DNA of 64,000 nt, from contig NZ_CABFMD010000031.1 in the NCBI RefSeq assembly GCF_901875555.1, forward strand, positions 1 through 64,000, given 5' to 3'. The notes below the pieces were generated by a model. The model was not told the origin of the DNA. It worked only from the letters and a program-made list of their open reading frames with translations, and made no database searches. Made by a program: the position numbers and the translations under genes. The DNA comes from Streptococcus parasanguinis (GTDB lineage Bacteria > Bacillota > Bacilli > Lactobacillales > Streptococcaceae). Shown here one piece after another: positions 52,241-61,425 of the stretch. Each line of letters starts with the position of its first letter. Positions within the stretch are counted from its first letter, which is position 1.

Positions 52241-53716
52241 ATGAATGGCATTATAGATTTTGCCAATACGATTTTCAAACCCATTCTAGATATGGGTGCT
52301 CCAATCATCATGTTAATCGTATTGACTTTATTGGCTCTCTTATTTGGAGTGAAATTCTCCAAAGCGCTTGAAGGTGGTATCAAACTTGCCATCGCTCTTA
52401 CTGGTATCGGTGCCATTATCGGTATGCTTAATACTGCTTTCTCAGCATCTCTTGCAAAATTCGTTGAGAATACTGGTATTCAATTAAATATCACTGACGT
52501 TGGTTGGGCACCACTTGCGACTATCACTTGGGGATCTGCTTGGACCCTTTACTTCTTATTGATCATGTTGATCGTTAACGTTGTCATGTTGGCTATTAAG
52601 AAAACTGACACACTTGACGTCGATATCTTCGATATCTGGCACTTGTCTATCACTGGTCTTTTGATCAAATGGTATGCGGACAAGAATGGAGTGAGCGCAG
52701 GAGTTTCACTCTTTGTTGCAACTCTTGCAGTTGTCCTCGTAGGAATTATGAAAATCATCAACTCAGATTTGATGAAACCAACATTTGATGATTTGTTGAA
52801 TGCACCAAGTTCATCACCAATGACATCAACTCACATGAACTACATGATGAACCCAATCATCATGGTCTTGGATAAGATTTTTGATAAAGTTCTTCCTGGT
52901 CTTGATAAATACGACTTTGACGCCGCTAAATTGAACAAGAAGATCGGTTTCTGGGGTTCTAAATTCTTTATCGGTTTCCTTCTTGGTATCGTCATCGGTA
53001 TCATGGGTACTCCACATCCAGTAGCTGGTGTTGCTGATGCTAAAACTTGGGAATTGGTTGTTAAAGGTTGGTTGAGCCTTGGTTTGACTGCCGGTGTCAG
53101 CTTGGAATTGTTCTCATTGATCGGATCTTGGTTCATCGCAGCGGTAGAACCATTGTCACAAGGTATTACAAACGTTGCTACAAAACGTCTTCAAGGACGT
53201 AAATTTAACATCGGTTTGGACTGGCCATTCATCGCTGGTCGTGCTGAAATCTGGGCTTGTGCCAACGTACTTGCACCAATCATGTTGATCGAAGCAGTGC
53301 TTCTTTCTAAAGTCGGAAATGGCATCTTACCACTTGCAGGGATCATCGCAATGGGTGTGACTCCAGCTCTCTTGGTTGTGACACGTGGTAAATTGATCCG
53401 TATGATCATCTTCGGAAGCCTTCTCTTGCCACTCTTCCTTCTTTCAGGAACATTGATTGCACCATTTGCAACTCAATTGGCTAAGAGTGTTGATGCCTTC
53501 CCTAAAGGGGTAGCTTCTACTCAATTGATCACTCACTCAACTCTTGAAGGACCAGTTGAAAAATTACTCGGTTGGACAATCGGTAACGCAACATCTGGTG
53601 ATATCAAATTGATCCTTGGTGTAGTTGTCTTCTTGGCCTTCTATATCGGAATCTTCGCTTGGTACAGAAAACAAATGATCAAACGTAACGAAGAATATGC
53701 TGCAAAAGCAAAATAA
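52241..53716 (+). CDS. PTS enzyme IIC, galactitol type
   Basis: A 491-residue permease with about 11 membrane segments, starting NGIIDFANTIFKPILDMGAP. Motifs GVKFSKALEGGIKLAIALTG and the loop LDWPFIAGRAEIWACANVLA belong to the PTS_EIIC galactitol/SgcC family. ATG 52241 after GGGAGGA. No sugar dehydrogenase or aldolase is nearby; the operon ends here with a terminator. Confidence 0.9.
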   Translation: MNGIIDFANTIFKPILDMGAPIIMLIVLTLLALLFGVKFSKALEGGIKLAIALTGIGAIIGMLNTAFSASLAKFVENTGIQLNITDVGWAPLATITWGSAWTLYFLLIMLIVNVVMLAIKKTDTLDVDIFDIWHLSITGLLIKWYADKNGVSAGVSLFVATLAVVLVGIMKIINSDLMKPTFDDLLNAPSSSPMTSTHMNYMMNPIIMVLDKIFDKVLPGLDKYDFDAAKLNKKIGFWGSKFFIGFLLGIVIGIMGTPHPVAGVADAKTWELVVKGWLSLGLTAGVSLELFSLIGSWFIAAVEPLSQGITNVATKRLQGRKFNIGLDWPFIAGRAEIWACANVLAPIMLIEAVLLSKVGNGILPLAGIIAMGVTPALLVVTRGKLIRMIIFGSLLLPLFLLSGTLIAPFATQLAKSVDAFPKGVASTQLITHSTLEGPVEKLLGWTIGNATSGDIKLILGVVVFLAFYIGIFAWYRKQMIKRNEEYAAKAK

Positions 53717-53744
53717 TTTCTAATGAAATCTAAGGTTTCATAAC

Positions 53745-53777
53745 AAATCACCATAGCTGATCGGCTATGGTGATTTT
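53745..53777 (+). terminator. intrinsic terminator of the PTS operon
   Basis: AATCACCATAGC/GCTATGGTGATT stem of 12 bp and TTTTT. Confidence 0.92.
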
Positions 53778-53851
53778 TCGTCTTCGAGTTTTTTTGATGG
53801 AAGTGAGGCCTGTTTTTTTCATTTCTCAGGCTTCTTTCAGTGTGATTTTTA

Positions 53852-53860
53852 TGATATAAT
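53852..53860 (+). promoter_or_regulatory. extended -10 promoter of the LysR gene
   Basis: TGATATAAT (TATAAT 53855-53860), 28 bases before the ATG. Confidence 0.6.
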
Positions 53861-53888
53861 TATTAGATACTGTAATGAGGAAATTTGA

Positions 53889-54791
53889 ATGAATATACAA
53901 CAATTACGTTATGTCGTGGCCATTGCCAATAGTGGGACCTTTCGTGAGGCCGCTGAAAAGATGTATGTGAGTCAGCCAAGTTTATCGATTGCTGTACGTG
54001 ATCTGGAAAAAGAACTAGGCTTTAAGATTTTTCGTAGGACCAGCTCAGGGACTTTTTTGACCCGTCGGGGAATGGAATTTTATGAAAAGGCGCAAGAAGT
54101 CGTCAAGGGCTTTGATGTTTTTCAAAATCAATATGCTAGCCCTGAAGAAGAGAAAAAAGAATTCTCTATTTCCGGTCAGCACTATGACTTTTTGCCTCCT
54201 TTGATGACGGAGTTCTCGACGCGTTATCCGGAAAATAAAAACTTCCGCATCTTTGAGTCAACGACGGTCCAAATTTTGGATGAAGTGGCTCAAGGGCATA
54301 GTGAGTTGGGGATTATTTATCTCAACCGTCAAAATACCAAGGGGATTATGCAACGGGTTGATAAATTAGGACTTGAAGTGGTGGATCTGATTCCTTTTCA
54401 GACTCATATTTACCTTCGCAAGGGACACCCTCTGGCTAAGAAGAAAAAACTGGTCATGGAAGATCTAGCTCAGCTACCAACCGTTCGCTTTACCCAAGAA
54501 AAGGATGAGTACCTCTATTATTCAGAGAACTTTGTCGATACCAGCTCTAGCTCCCAAATGTTCAATGTGACAGACCGTGCCACTCTAAATGGGATCTTGG
54601 AGCGAACAGATGCTTATGCGACCGGATCAGGCTTTTTAGATAGCCAGTCAGTGAATGGTATTACCGTGATTCCTTTAGAAGACAACTTGGACAATAAAAT
54701 GGTCTATGTCAAACGTGAAGAAGTGGATCTCTCCCCTGTAGCAGAGAAGTTTGTCGAAGTCATGGTCGAATATTTTGATCAAAAGAGGTAA
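53889..54791 (+). CDS. LysR-family transcriptional regulator (CpsY-like)
   Basis: A 300-residue protein with the LysR HTH (MNIQQLRYVVAIANSGTFRE, SQPSLSIAVRDLEKELGFKI) and a two-lobe effector domain. It resembles the regulator that precedes lspA in S. pneumoniae and S. agalactiae (CpsY/MtaR-like roles in methionine uptake or stress). The lspA gene starts three bases after its stop. Confidence 0.87.
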   Translation: MNIQQLRYVVAIANSGTFREAAEKMYVSQPSLSIAVRDLEKELGFKIFRRTSSGTFLTRRGMEFYEKAQEVVKGFDVFQNQYASPEEEKKEFSISGQHYDFLPPLMTEFSTRYPENKNFRIFESTTVQILDEVAQGHSELGIIYLNRQNTKGIMQRVDKLGLEVVDLIPFQTHIYLRKGHPLAKKKKLVMEDLAQLPTVRFTQEKDEYLYYSENFVDTSSSSQMFNVTDRATLNGILERTDAYATGSGFLDSQSVNGITVIPLEDNLDNKMVYVKREEVDLSPVAEKFVEVMVEYFDQKR

Positions 54792-54794
54792 GTG

Positions 54795-55256
54795 ATGAAA
54801 AGAAAAATAGGAATTCCTCTAGCCATTGTCCTCTTGGTGTTTGTAGATCAATGGGTTAAATGGTATGTGGTGAAGCATATTCCACTGGGTGTCGTGAAAT
54901 CCTTTGTCCCTCATGTGGTTAGTCTGACCTATCTTCAAAACACAGGTGCAGCCTTTTCGCTTCTTGAAAATCAGCAATGGTTCTTTACCCTTATCACTCT
55001 TGTCGTGATGGTGGGGGCCTTTTACTATCTCTATAAGCATCTCAAGGGGTCGCTTTGGATGGTGACAGGCTTGACCTTGGTCATTGCAGGTGGTTTGGGG
55101 AATTTTATCGATCGCCTGCGTCAAGGCTTTGTAGTCGATATGTTCCACCTGGATTTTATGAATTTTGCCATTTTTAATGTAGCAGATAGTTATTTGACAG
55201 TCGGAGTTTTCTTGCTCCTGATCCTGATGTTGAAAGAGGAAACGCATGGACATTAA
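54795..55256 (+). CDS. lspA: signal peptidase II
   Basis: A 153-residue membrane protease with four membrane segments that removes lipoprotein signal peptides. The catalytic Asp pair lies in [15 protein letters not shown] and [20 protein letters not shown] is also conserved. ATG 54795 rather than the GTG just before it. It overlaps the next gene by 11 bases. Confidence 0.96.
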   Translation: MKRKIGIPLAIVLLVFVDQWVKWYVVKHIPLGVVKSFVPHVVSLTYLQNTGAAFSLLENQQWFFTLITLVVMVGAFYYLYKHLKGSLWMVTGLTLVIAGGLGNFIDRLRQGFVVDMFHLDFMNFAIFNVADSYLTVGVFLLLILMLKEETHGH

Positions 55257-56136
55257 AATTGAAGTAGCCGGTGCGCGACTGGATAAGGCTTTGGCGGAAT
55301 TGACGCCCTTGTCACGAGCTGTGGCCAATGAGCAGATCAAAGAAGGAAAAGTTCTGGTCAATGGTACTGTGAAAAAAGCTAAGTATACGGTCAAAGAGGG
55401 TGACATCATCCAGTATGAAGTCCCAGAAGTGGAAGAGGTCAGCTATGAAGCAGAAGATCTGCCCTTAGATATTGTCTATGAGGACCAGGATGTCGTCGTC
55501 GTCAATAAACCACAGGGGATGGTCGTTCACCCAAGTGCGGGTCATACCAGTGGGACCTTGGTCAATGCCCTTTTATACCATGTCAAGGACCTCTCAGGGA
55601 TCAATGGGGAATTGCGTCCCGGGATCGTCCACCGGATTGATAAAGACACGTCAGGCCTCTTGATGGTCGCAAAAAATGACCAAGCCCATATCGCTTTGGC
55701 TGAGGAGTTAAAAGACAAAAAATCTCTCCGGAAGTATTGGGCCATTGTCCATGGGAATCTTCCCAATGATCGGGGTGTGATCGAAGCACCAATTGGTCGT
55801 AGTGAAAAGGACCGAAAAAAGCAAGCGGTGACAGCTAAAGGCAAGCCTGCTGTGACCCGTTTTCAAGTCTTGGAGCGCTTTGGAAATTACACGCTGGTAG
55901 AGTTGCAACTGGAGACCGGTCGCACCCACCAAATTCGGGTGCACATGGCCTATATCGGCCATCCAGTGGCTGGAGATCCTGCTTATGGTCCTAAGAAGAC
56001 ACTCAAAGGACAAGGTCAGTTTCTTCATGCGCGGACACTCGGCTTTACCCACCCACGTACAGGAGAGACCTTGGAATTTACAGCAGAGGTGCCAGCGATC
56101 TTTGAGAAAATGCTGGAAAACCTTCGAAAAGGATAA
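55246..56136 (+). CDS. RluA-family pseudouridine synthase (RluD-like)
   Basis: A 296-residue enzyme with an N-terminal S4 domain ([20 protein letters not shown]) and the catalytic Asp in [19 protein letters not shown]. It ends with the usual [20 protein letters not shown] block. It modifies 23S rRNA. lspA-RluA family pairing is common in Firmicutes. Confidence 0.93.
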   Translation: MDIKIEVAGARLDKALAELTPLSRAVANEQIKEGKVLVNGTVKKAKYTVKEGDIIQYEVPEVEEVSYEAEDLPLDIVYEDQDVVVVNKPQGMVVHPSAGHTSGTLVNALLYHVKDLSGINGELRPGIVHRIDKDTSGLLMVAKNDQAHIALAEELKDKKSLRKYWAIVHGNLPNDRGVIEAPIGRSEKDRKKQAVTAKGKPAVTRFQVLERFGNYTLVELQLETGRTHQIRVHMAYIGHPVAGDPAYGPKKTLKGQGQFLHARTLGFTHPRTGETLEFTAEVPAIFEKMLENLRKG

Positions 56137-56144
56137 TGAAAAAT

Positions 56145-56319
56145 GAGAGTGGGACAGAAATTGGTCATTCGTTAGAATTCGATTTCGTTGTCCCACCTCC
56201 GCACAATTGAGTAGGGCTGTAAAAGCTTATAAATCAGCGTAGTAGAGTCCACTCAACTACTGCGTCTTGCTCGACAATCCAAAAACAATTGAGAGGCTAG
56301 GACTTTTGACCCAGCCTCA
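56145..56319 (+). repeat. 174-bp hairpin-rich dispersed repeat, copy 2
   Basis: Copy of 32549-32722 in the same orientation with about 15 differences. Its terminal hairpin GAGGCTAGGAC/GACCCAGCCTC lies between the pseudouridine synthase gene and proB, where it may end transcription. Confidence 0.8.
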
Positions 56320-56364
56320 CTTTCATTAAATTCGAAATAAATAGTATTAGAAAGAATCATAGAG

Positions 56365-57474
56365 ATGAAAGCAAAACGAATCGTCTTTAAAGTAGGGACC
56401 TCGTCTTTAACCAATCCCGATGGGAGTCTCTCCAGACAGAAGGTCAAGGTCATTACCCAGCAGTTGGCTCTCTTACATGAATCAGGTCATGAGTTGATCT
56501 TGGTTTCATCAGGGGCGGTTGCTGCTGGGTTTGGTGCCCTTGGTTTTAAGAAACGGCCGACTAAGGTGGCAGACAAGCAAGCCTCTGCGGCAGTTGGTCA
56601 AGGTTTATTGATGGAAGAATATACCTCTAATCTTCTTTTACGCAACATTGTTTCTGCACAAATTTTATTAACCCAGGATGACTTTGCAGATCAACGTCGC
56701 TATAAGAATGCCCACCAGGCCCTTTCTGTCTTACTCAACCGTGGGGCGATTCCGATTATCAATGAAAATGATACGGTCTCGATTGCTGAACTAAAAGTTG
56801 GTGACAATGATACCTTGAGTGCACAGGTTGCGGCCATGGTCCAAGCGGATCTTTTGGTGCTGTTGACGGATGTGGATGGTCTCTATACAGCCAATCCTTC
56901 TCAGGATCCAACAGCCAAGCGGTTGGAGCGGATCGAGCACATTTCTCGCGAGATGATCGAGATGGCTGGAGGTGCGGGTAGTAGCAATGGAACTGGCGGA
57001 ATGCTGACCAAACTCAAGGCAGCGACCCTGGCAACAGAGTCAGGAGTTCCTGTCTATATTTGCTCGTCTCTCAAGCCTGATGCCTTGATCGAAGCAGCTC
57101 AAGAGCAAGCAGATGGCAGTTACTTCCTTGCAGAGGACAAGGGGTTAAAAACCCAGAAGCAATGGCTAGCCTTTTATGCAGAAAGTAAAGGGGCTGTTTG
57201 GGTGGATGCTGGAGCAGCTGAGGCCTTGTTGGATCATGGAAAGAGCTTATTAATTTCTGGTGTGACCAAGGTAGAAGGGGATTTCTCTTATCAAGACATC
57301 GTCAGCGTCTATCATCAAGAGTCAGGCCAATTGCTAGGGAAAGGGAAAGTTCGTCTCGGCCAGTCGGCTGTGCGCGATATGCTCCAATCTAAAAAAGCCA
57401 AGGGAATCCTCATCCACCGGGATGATTGGATCTCGGTTACTCCTGAGATTGACCTACTCTTTACAAAATTTTAG
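56365..57474 (+). CDS. proB: glutamate 5-kinase
   Basis: A 369-residue kinase for the first step of proline synthesis. It starts [20 protein letters not shown], has [34 protein letters not shown] and ends in a PUA domain (about 275-365). It is followed by proA and proC in one operon. Confidence 0.96.
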   Translation: MKAKRIVFKVGTSSLTNPDGSLSRQKVKVITQQLALLHESGHELILVSSGAVAAGFGALGFKKRPTKVADKQASAAVGQGLLMEEYTSNLLLRNIVSAQILLTQDDFADQRRYKNAHQALSVLLNRGAIPIINENDTVSIAELKVGDNDTLSAQVAAMVQADLLVLLTDVDGLYTANPSQDPTAKRLERIEHISREMIEMAGGAGSSNGTGGMLTKLKAATLATESGVPVYICSSLKPDALIEAAQEQADGSYFLAEDKGLKTQKQWLAFYAESKGAVWVDAGAAEALLDHGKSLLISGVTKVEGDFSYQDIVSVYHQESGQLLGKGKVRLGQSAVRDMLQSKKAKGILIHRDDWISVTPEIDLLFTKF

Positions 57475-57484
57475 AGGAAAACGT

Positions 57485-58732
57485 ATGAGTACAACACAAG
57501 AACAGTTAGCCTTAGCGAGATCGGCTAAGAAAAGCATCAATACAGCTACTACAGCCCTAAAAAATCAAGCTTTGGAAGCCATGGCGAACCAGCTTCTGAA
57601 AGCGACGAAAGCCATTTTAGCAGCCAATCAAATCGATATGGAAGCGGCACGCGGGAAGATCTCTGAAGTCATGCTCGATCGCCTATTTCTTGATCAAGAG
57701 CGGATTGAAGGGATGGCACAAGGGATCCGTGCTTTAATCGATCTGCCAGATCCGATTGGGGAAGTGCTGGATACTGAAGTTTTGGAAAATGGCCTTGAAA
57801 TCCGGAAAGTTCGAGTCGCTATGGGTGTCATTGGGATCATTTATGAAAGCCGTCCAAATGTGACGTCGGATGCTGCAGCGCTTGCCATCAAGAGTGGAAA
57901 TGCAGTGGTTCTTCGTACGGGGAAGGATGCCTTTCATTCTGCTCAAGCGATCGTGACCGCTCTTAAGGCTGGATTGGAAGAAGCCGGACTCAATCCAGAC
58001 CTTCTCCAACTGATCCAAGATACGAGTCGGGCTTCCAGCTTTGCCATGATGAAGGCTAAGGGTTATCTGGACTTGCTCATTCCACGTGGTGGTGCTGGCT
58101 TGATCCAAGCGGTGGTTGAAAATGCCATTGTCCCTGTGATTGAGACAGGAACTGGAATTGTTCATGTCTATGTGGATAAGGAAGCTGATTTCCAGAAAGC
58201 ACTCGCCATTATCGAAAATGCCAAGATCAGTCGCCCCTCTGTCTGCAATGCTATGGAGGTCTTGCTGGTCGATCAAGCGATTGCGTCTGACTTCTTGCCT
58301 TTGGTCAAAGAGCGTTTAGTGGATGAGCGGGAAAGATCGGTTGAGTTGCGTCTAGATGAGGACGCACAGGCTATCATTTCGGGGACAGCAGCGCAGGAGC
58401 AGGATTTTGATACCGAATTTTTAGATTATATATTAGCAGTCAAGGTTGTTGATGGAGTAGAGGAAGCGGTGGACCACATTGAAGCTCATAGCACCCATCA
58501 TTCGGATGCCATAGTGACTGAAAATCCGGAGACAGCCACTTATTTTACAAAGCAAGTAGATTCAGCTGCCGTTTATGTCAATGCGTCTACACGCTTTACA
58601 GACGGTGGTCAATTTGGCCTAGGATGTGAAATGGGGATCTCGACGCAGAAACTCCATGCGCGTGGACCAATGGGACTGCGGGAGATGACTAGTTACAAGT
58701 ATATCGTCAGTGGAAATGGTCAAGTGAGGTAA
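57485..58732 (+). CDS. proA: gamma-glutamyl phosphate reductase
   Basis: A 415-residue enzyme reducing glutamyl phosphate to the semialdehyde. Motifs: [50 protein letters not shown] and catalytic Cys in [18 protein letters not shown] 57485 follows AGAGGAAAACGT. Confidence 0.96.
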   Translation: MSTTQEQLALARSAKKSINTATTALKNQALEAMANQLLKATKAILAANQIDMEAARGKISEVMLDRLFLDQERIEGMAQGIRALIDLPDPIGEVLDTEVLENGLEIRKVRVAMGVIGIIYESRPNVTSDAAALAIKSGNAVVLRTGKDAFHSAQAIVTALKAGLEEAGLNPDLLQLIQDTSRASSFAMMKAKGYLDLLIPRGGAGLIQAVVENAIVPVIETGTGIVHVYVDKEADFQKALAIIENAKISRPSVCNAMEVLLVDQAIASDFLPLVKERLVDERERSVELRLDEDAQAIISGTAAQEQDFDTEFLDYILAVKVVDGVEEAVDHIEAHSTHHSDAIVTENPETATYFTKQVDSAAVYVNASTRFTDGGQFGLGCEMGISTQKLHARGPMGLREMTSYKYIVSGNGQVR

Positions 58733-58735
58733 GTT

Positions 58736-59551
58736 ATGAAAGTAGCATTTATCGGTCTTGGAAATATGGGAGCTAGTCTGGCCAAAGCGGTCGCAAAAGA
58801 AGTGGCTAGCACAGACCTGCTCTTGGTCAACCGTTCCCCACAAAAGGTGGAAGAGTTTATCAGCCAGTATGGGGGAACAGCGTCTGATCTTGAACAAGTA
58901 TTTCAAGAGGCGGAGGTCATCTTTTTAGGGGTCAAACCCTACCAAATCTGCCCTTTACTTGAAGAGTACCAGGACATTTTGGGCCAACGTTCCAATCTCA
59001 TCTTGGTTTCTATGGCAGCAGGTCTGGAACTAGAAAAAATGGCTGAAGTCATCCAGAGCGACCGGGTGGGGCTCATCCGCATCATGCCTAATACGCCTGT
59101 AGCCGTTGGTCAAGGTGTCATCAGTCTGGCTCGCTCCCAAGCAGTGACAGATCAGCAAGTAGCCCAAGTCAAAGAGCTCTTAGCAGGAGCAGGAGCCCTC
59201 TATGAAATCGAAGAAAGATTGATGGATCCTGCAACGGCTGTGGCGGGCTGTGGTCCAGCCTTTGTCTATCAGATGATCGAGGCCATGACGGATGCAGGAG
59301 TAGCCTTGGGGCTTCCACGTGAGCAATCCTTGCAGATGGCCGCCCAGACCTTCCAAGGAGCCAGCCAAATGGTCTTAGAGACAGGCGAGCACCCAGCTCG
59401 ATTAAGGGATGCGGTTTGTAGTCCAGGTGGCTCTACCATCGCAGGAGTCAACCGCTTAGAACAAGTCGGCCTACGGGGCGACATTATTGCAGGTGTGGAA
59501 GCAGCCTACAAACGAACCCAAGAAATGGGACAAGAGGAAGGGAAGAAATAG
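58736..59551 (+). CDS. proC: pyrroline-5-carboxylate reductase
   Basis: A 271-residue enzyme that makes proline. It starts KVAFIGLGNMGASLAKAVAK, has RIMPNTPVAVGQGV, GCGPAFVYQMIEAMTDAGVA and SPGGSTIAGVNRLE. It completes the operon; a strong terminator follows. Confidence 0.96.
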   Translation: MKVAFIGLGNMGASLAKAVAKEVASTDLLLVNRSPQKVEEFISQYGGTASDLEQVFQEAEVIFLGVKPYQICPLLEEYQDILGQRSNLILVSMAAGLELEKMAEVIQSDRVGLIRIMPNTPVAVGQGVISLARSQAVTDQQVAQVKELLAGAGALYEIEERLMDPATAVAGCGPAFVYQMIEAMTDAGVALGLPREQSLQMAAQTFQGASQMVLETGEHPARLRDAVCSPGGSTIAGVNRLEQVGLRGDIIAGVEAAYKRTQEMGQEEGKK

Positions 59552-59552
59552 A

Positions 59553-59582
59553 AAAAAGATTGGTTTTGGCCAATCTTTTTTA
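59553..59582. terminator. bidirectional intrinsic terminator
   Basis: AAAAAGATTGG/CCAATCTTTTT, between proC and the convergent ABC-F gene. Confidence 0.9.
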
Positions 59583-59584
59583 CG

Positions 59585-61108
59585 TTAGAGCGACTCTATC
59601 TCTTCGAAGCCATTTTCCGTCAGACGATAGATTTTTTGGCAGACTTCTTTGAGGAAGGTCCGGTCGTGGGAGACTGTAACCAGTCCGCCTGGGTAGTCTG
59701 CGAATAGGCGACGAATTTCTGGTTGGGAAGTGGGGGAAAAATTACGACTAGGCTCGTCCAAGTGCAGAAACTGGGGACTTGTAAGCACTAATTGAAGGAG
59801 GAAGAGTTTTCCTTGCTGGCCACCAGAAAGTTCAGAGATAGGATGGTGCATTTCAGAATAAGTAAAGTTGAGGGAGGCTAAATGCAATTGAATAGTGTTG
59901 ATTTCTTCGCGATCACCTGAATGCTGTAGAAATTGAACGGGTGTCTGAGTCAGAGGGAGGCGTTCAGTGTAATCTTGAGGCATATAGGAAGTGCGGATAC
60001 TCCCATTATTCTGTAAAATCTCCCAGATCATTTTTAGGAAAGTGGATTTCCCTACACCGTTGGAACCGATAATCCCTATCTTATCCTTCCCTTGAAGAGT
60101 GAGGGAGAGGTTCTTGACTAGGACAAGATCCTCAATTGCGAGCTCTTCATGATCTAAGAGAAGGACGCGTTTTTGAGGAGACAAGGGAGTGAGGGGAGGG
60201 AAATGCAGATTGATGATTTCCTCATCATAGGGTTGGGAAGTCATGGATTGGAATGCTCGCTCGTAGCGCTTTTCTTGTGAGAGGAGGGACTTCATTTTCT
60301 TTGCCAGGAGACGTCCAGCAGTGCTATCTTTGGTATTTCGTAAGGAAGTTTCGACTTGCTGACGGACACGACGGTGCTTCTCCATGGTTTTCTGGTAGGC
60401 TCGTTGATCGTTGGCCGCTTGTTGAGATTGTTGCTTAAATTGTTGTTCTCTCTGGATACTATAGTCTTGATAGCCTAGGTGCTCCACGATCGTTTCAGCC
60501 TCCTTGCGGTGTTTGATCTGTCTGAGGTGTATGATCGTATCCGCCGTTTGAGTCAAAAAATCCTCATGATGGGAAATAAAGATAATGGTTTGGGGACTCG
60601 TTTGGATCATCTGCTGGAGCCAATCCAAGGTCTCTAAATCCAGATCATTTGAAGGTTCATCTAAAAATAGCAATTCATGAGAACAACAAAGTTCGTGAAG
60701 CAGTTGGACTTTTAGGGCTTCTCCTCCAGATAGACTTCCGATAGCTTGATCGCTTGCAAAGCGCTCGCTATTAAAATGCAATTGATCTGCCAGTCTGTAG
60801 AGGGTGGAATAGTCTAGCTCGTTCTCTCCAAAAAAATATTCTTCCAAGGTTTTTCCCTTCAAAGCTTCCGGTAAAGTTTGGGGAATATAGGCATAGGAGT
60901 GAAAGGAAGTGGTGATTTCTCCTTCTATAGTCAGATAATCTGGTAGAGATTTTGGGGACATGAGGACCTGAAGTAAGGAAGATTTTCCATTCCCTTCTTC
61001 GCCAATAATAGCAACTTTTTTTCCTTCATGAATGGTCAGGGAAAGATCTCGAACCAGATCTCGTAAATCTTTTGTATGTCGGATAGTGAGGTGGGATAGT
61101 TTTAGCAT
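59585..61108 (-). CDS. ABC-F family ATPase, possible antibiotic-resistance or ribosome-protection factor
   Basis: The 507-residue protein has two ATPase units and no membrane part. Unit 1: Walker A GEEGNGKSSL, signature SLSGGEALK, Walker B LLFLDEPSNDLD. Unit 2: GSNGVGKSTF, ELSGGQQGK, and FLHLDEPSRNFSP. A helical interdomain linker (about 190-300) rich in Gln, Arg and Lys (EQQFKQQSQQAANDQRAYQK) reaches toward the ribosome in ARE proteins. The second Walker B ends SRNFSP instead of TNHLD, unusual. The 5' region holds an attenuator, which is typical of inducible ARE ABC-F genes. Substrate or drug unknown. Confidence 0.87.
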   Translation of the reverse strand: MLKLSHLTIRHTKDLRDLVRDLSLTIHEGKKVAIIGEEGNGKSSLLQVLMSPKSLPDYLTIEGEITTSFHSYAYIPQTLPEALKGKTLEEYFFGENELDYSTLYRLADQLHFNSERFASDQAIGSLSGGEALKVQLLHELCCSHELLFLDEPSNDLDLETLDWLQQMIQTSPQTIIFISHHEDFLTQTADTIIHLRQIKHRKEAETIVEHLGYQDYSIQREQQFKQQSQQAANDQRAYQKTMEKHRRVRQQVETSLRNTKDSTAGRLLAKKMKSLLSQEKRYERAFQSMTSQPYDEEIINLHFPPLTPLSPQKRVLLLDHEELAIEDLVLVKNLSLTLQGKDKIGIIGSNGVGKSTFLKMIWEILQNNGSIRTSYMPQDYTERLPLTQTPVQFLQHSGDREEINTIQLHLASLNFTYSEMHHPISELSGGQQGKLFLLQLVLTSPQFLHLDEPSRNFSPTSQPEIRRLFADYPGGLVTVSHDRTFLKEVCQKIYRLTENGFEEIESL

Positions 61109-61129
61109 AAGATTCCTTTCTACTGGGAC

Positions 61130-61161
61130 AAAAAACAGCTCTACCTATTTAGTAGAGCTGT
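61130..61161 (-). terminator. attenuator terminator in the ABC-F leader
   Basis: On the minus strand ACAGCTCTAC pairs with GTAGAGCTGT (7-base loop TAAATAG) and is followed by six Ts, 22-27 bases before the ABC-F start. It sits inside the mRNA leader, so it would stop transcription unless an alternative fold forms. Confidence 0.85.
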
Positions 61162-61315
61162 ATTCATGTGGAACCCAAGCAGAAAAAACCTTATTTAGCC
61201 AACAAATGGTTGGAGAATAGGCAAGAGGGTACACAAAAAGAGATCGAACAAGCAGTCCACTAAATAAAGTATTTTATTTAACGAAGCTTAGTTGTTCATA
61301 TCTCCTTACCTCCGA
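61162..61315 (-). promoter_or_regulatory. ABC-F regulatory leader with upstream ORF and alternative hairpins
   Basis: On the minus strand a three-codon ORF (61299-61288, Met-Asn-Asn) follows a very strong Shine-Dalgarno GGAGGTAAGGAG (61313-61302). Directly after it TAAATAAA-ATAC-TTTATTTA forms a perfect hairpin (61280-61261). The TTATTTAG of this hairpin can also pair with CTAAATA-type sequences further down, including the loop of the terminator. This is the layout of ribosome-stalling attenuators. Confidence 0.7.
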
Positions 61316-61407
61316 ATATGATTAACTTTATTCTATTCCTTTTATTCGTTATTGTCAAGGAATTCCTTACTTCTTATTCCCTTTTCTTTTCGGACTCGGG
61401 GGGATTT

Positions 61408-61416
61408 TATGGTATA
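61408..61416 (+). promoter_or_regulatory. extended -10 promoter of hemW
   Basis: TGGTATAAT at 61408-61416 ends nine bases before the ATG at 61426, so the transcript would have little or no leader. Confidence 0.6.
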
Positions 61417-61425
61417 ATTAAAGGT

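Noticed and set aside
61318..61425. A longer N-terminus for HemW
   Set aside because: The extra 36 residues are hydrophobic and run through the extended -10 promoter; family proteins begin at MHTQP-like sequence.
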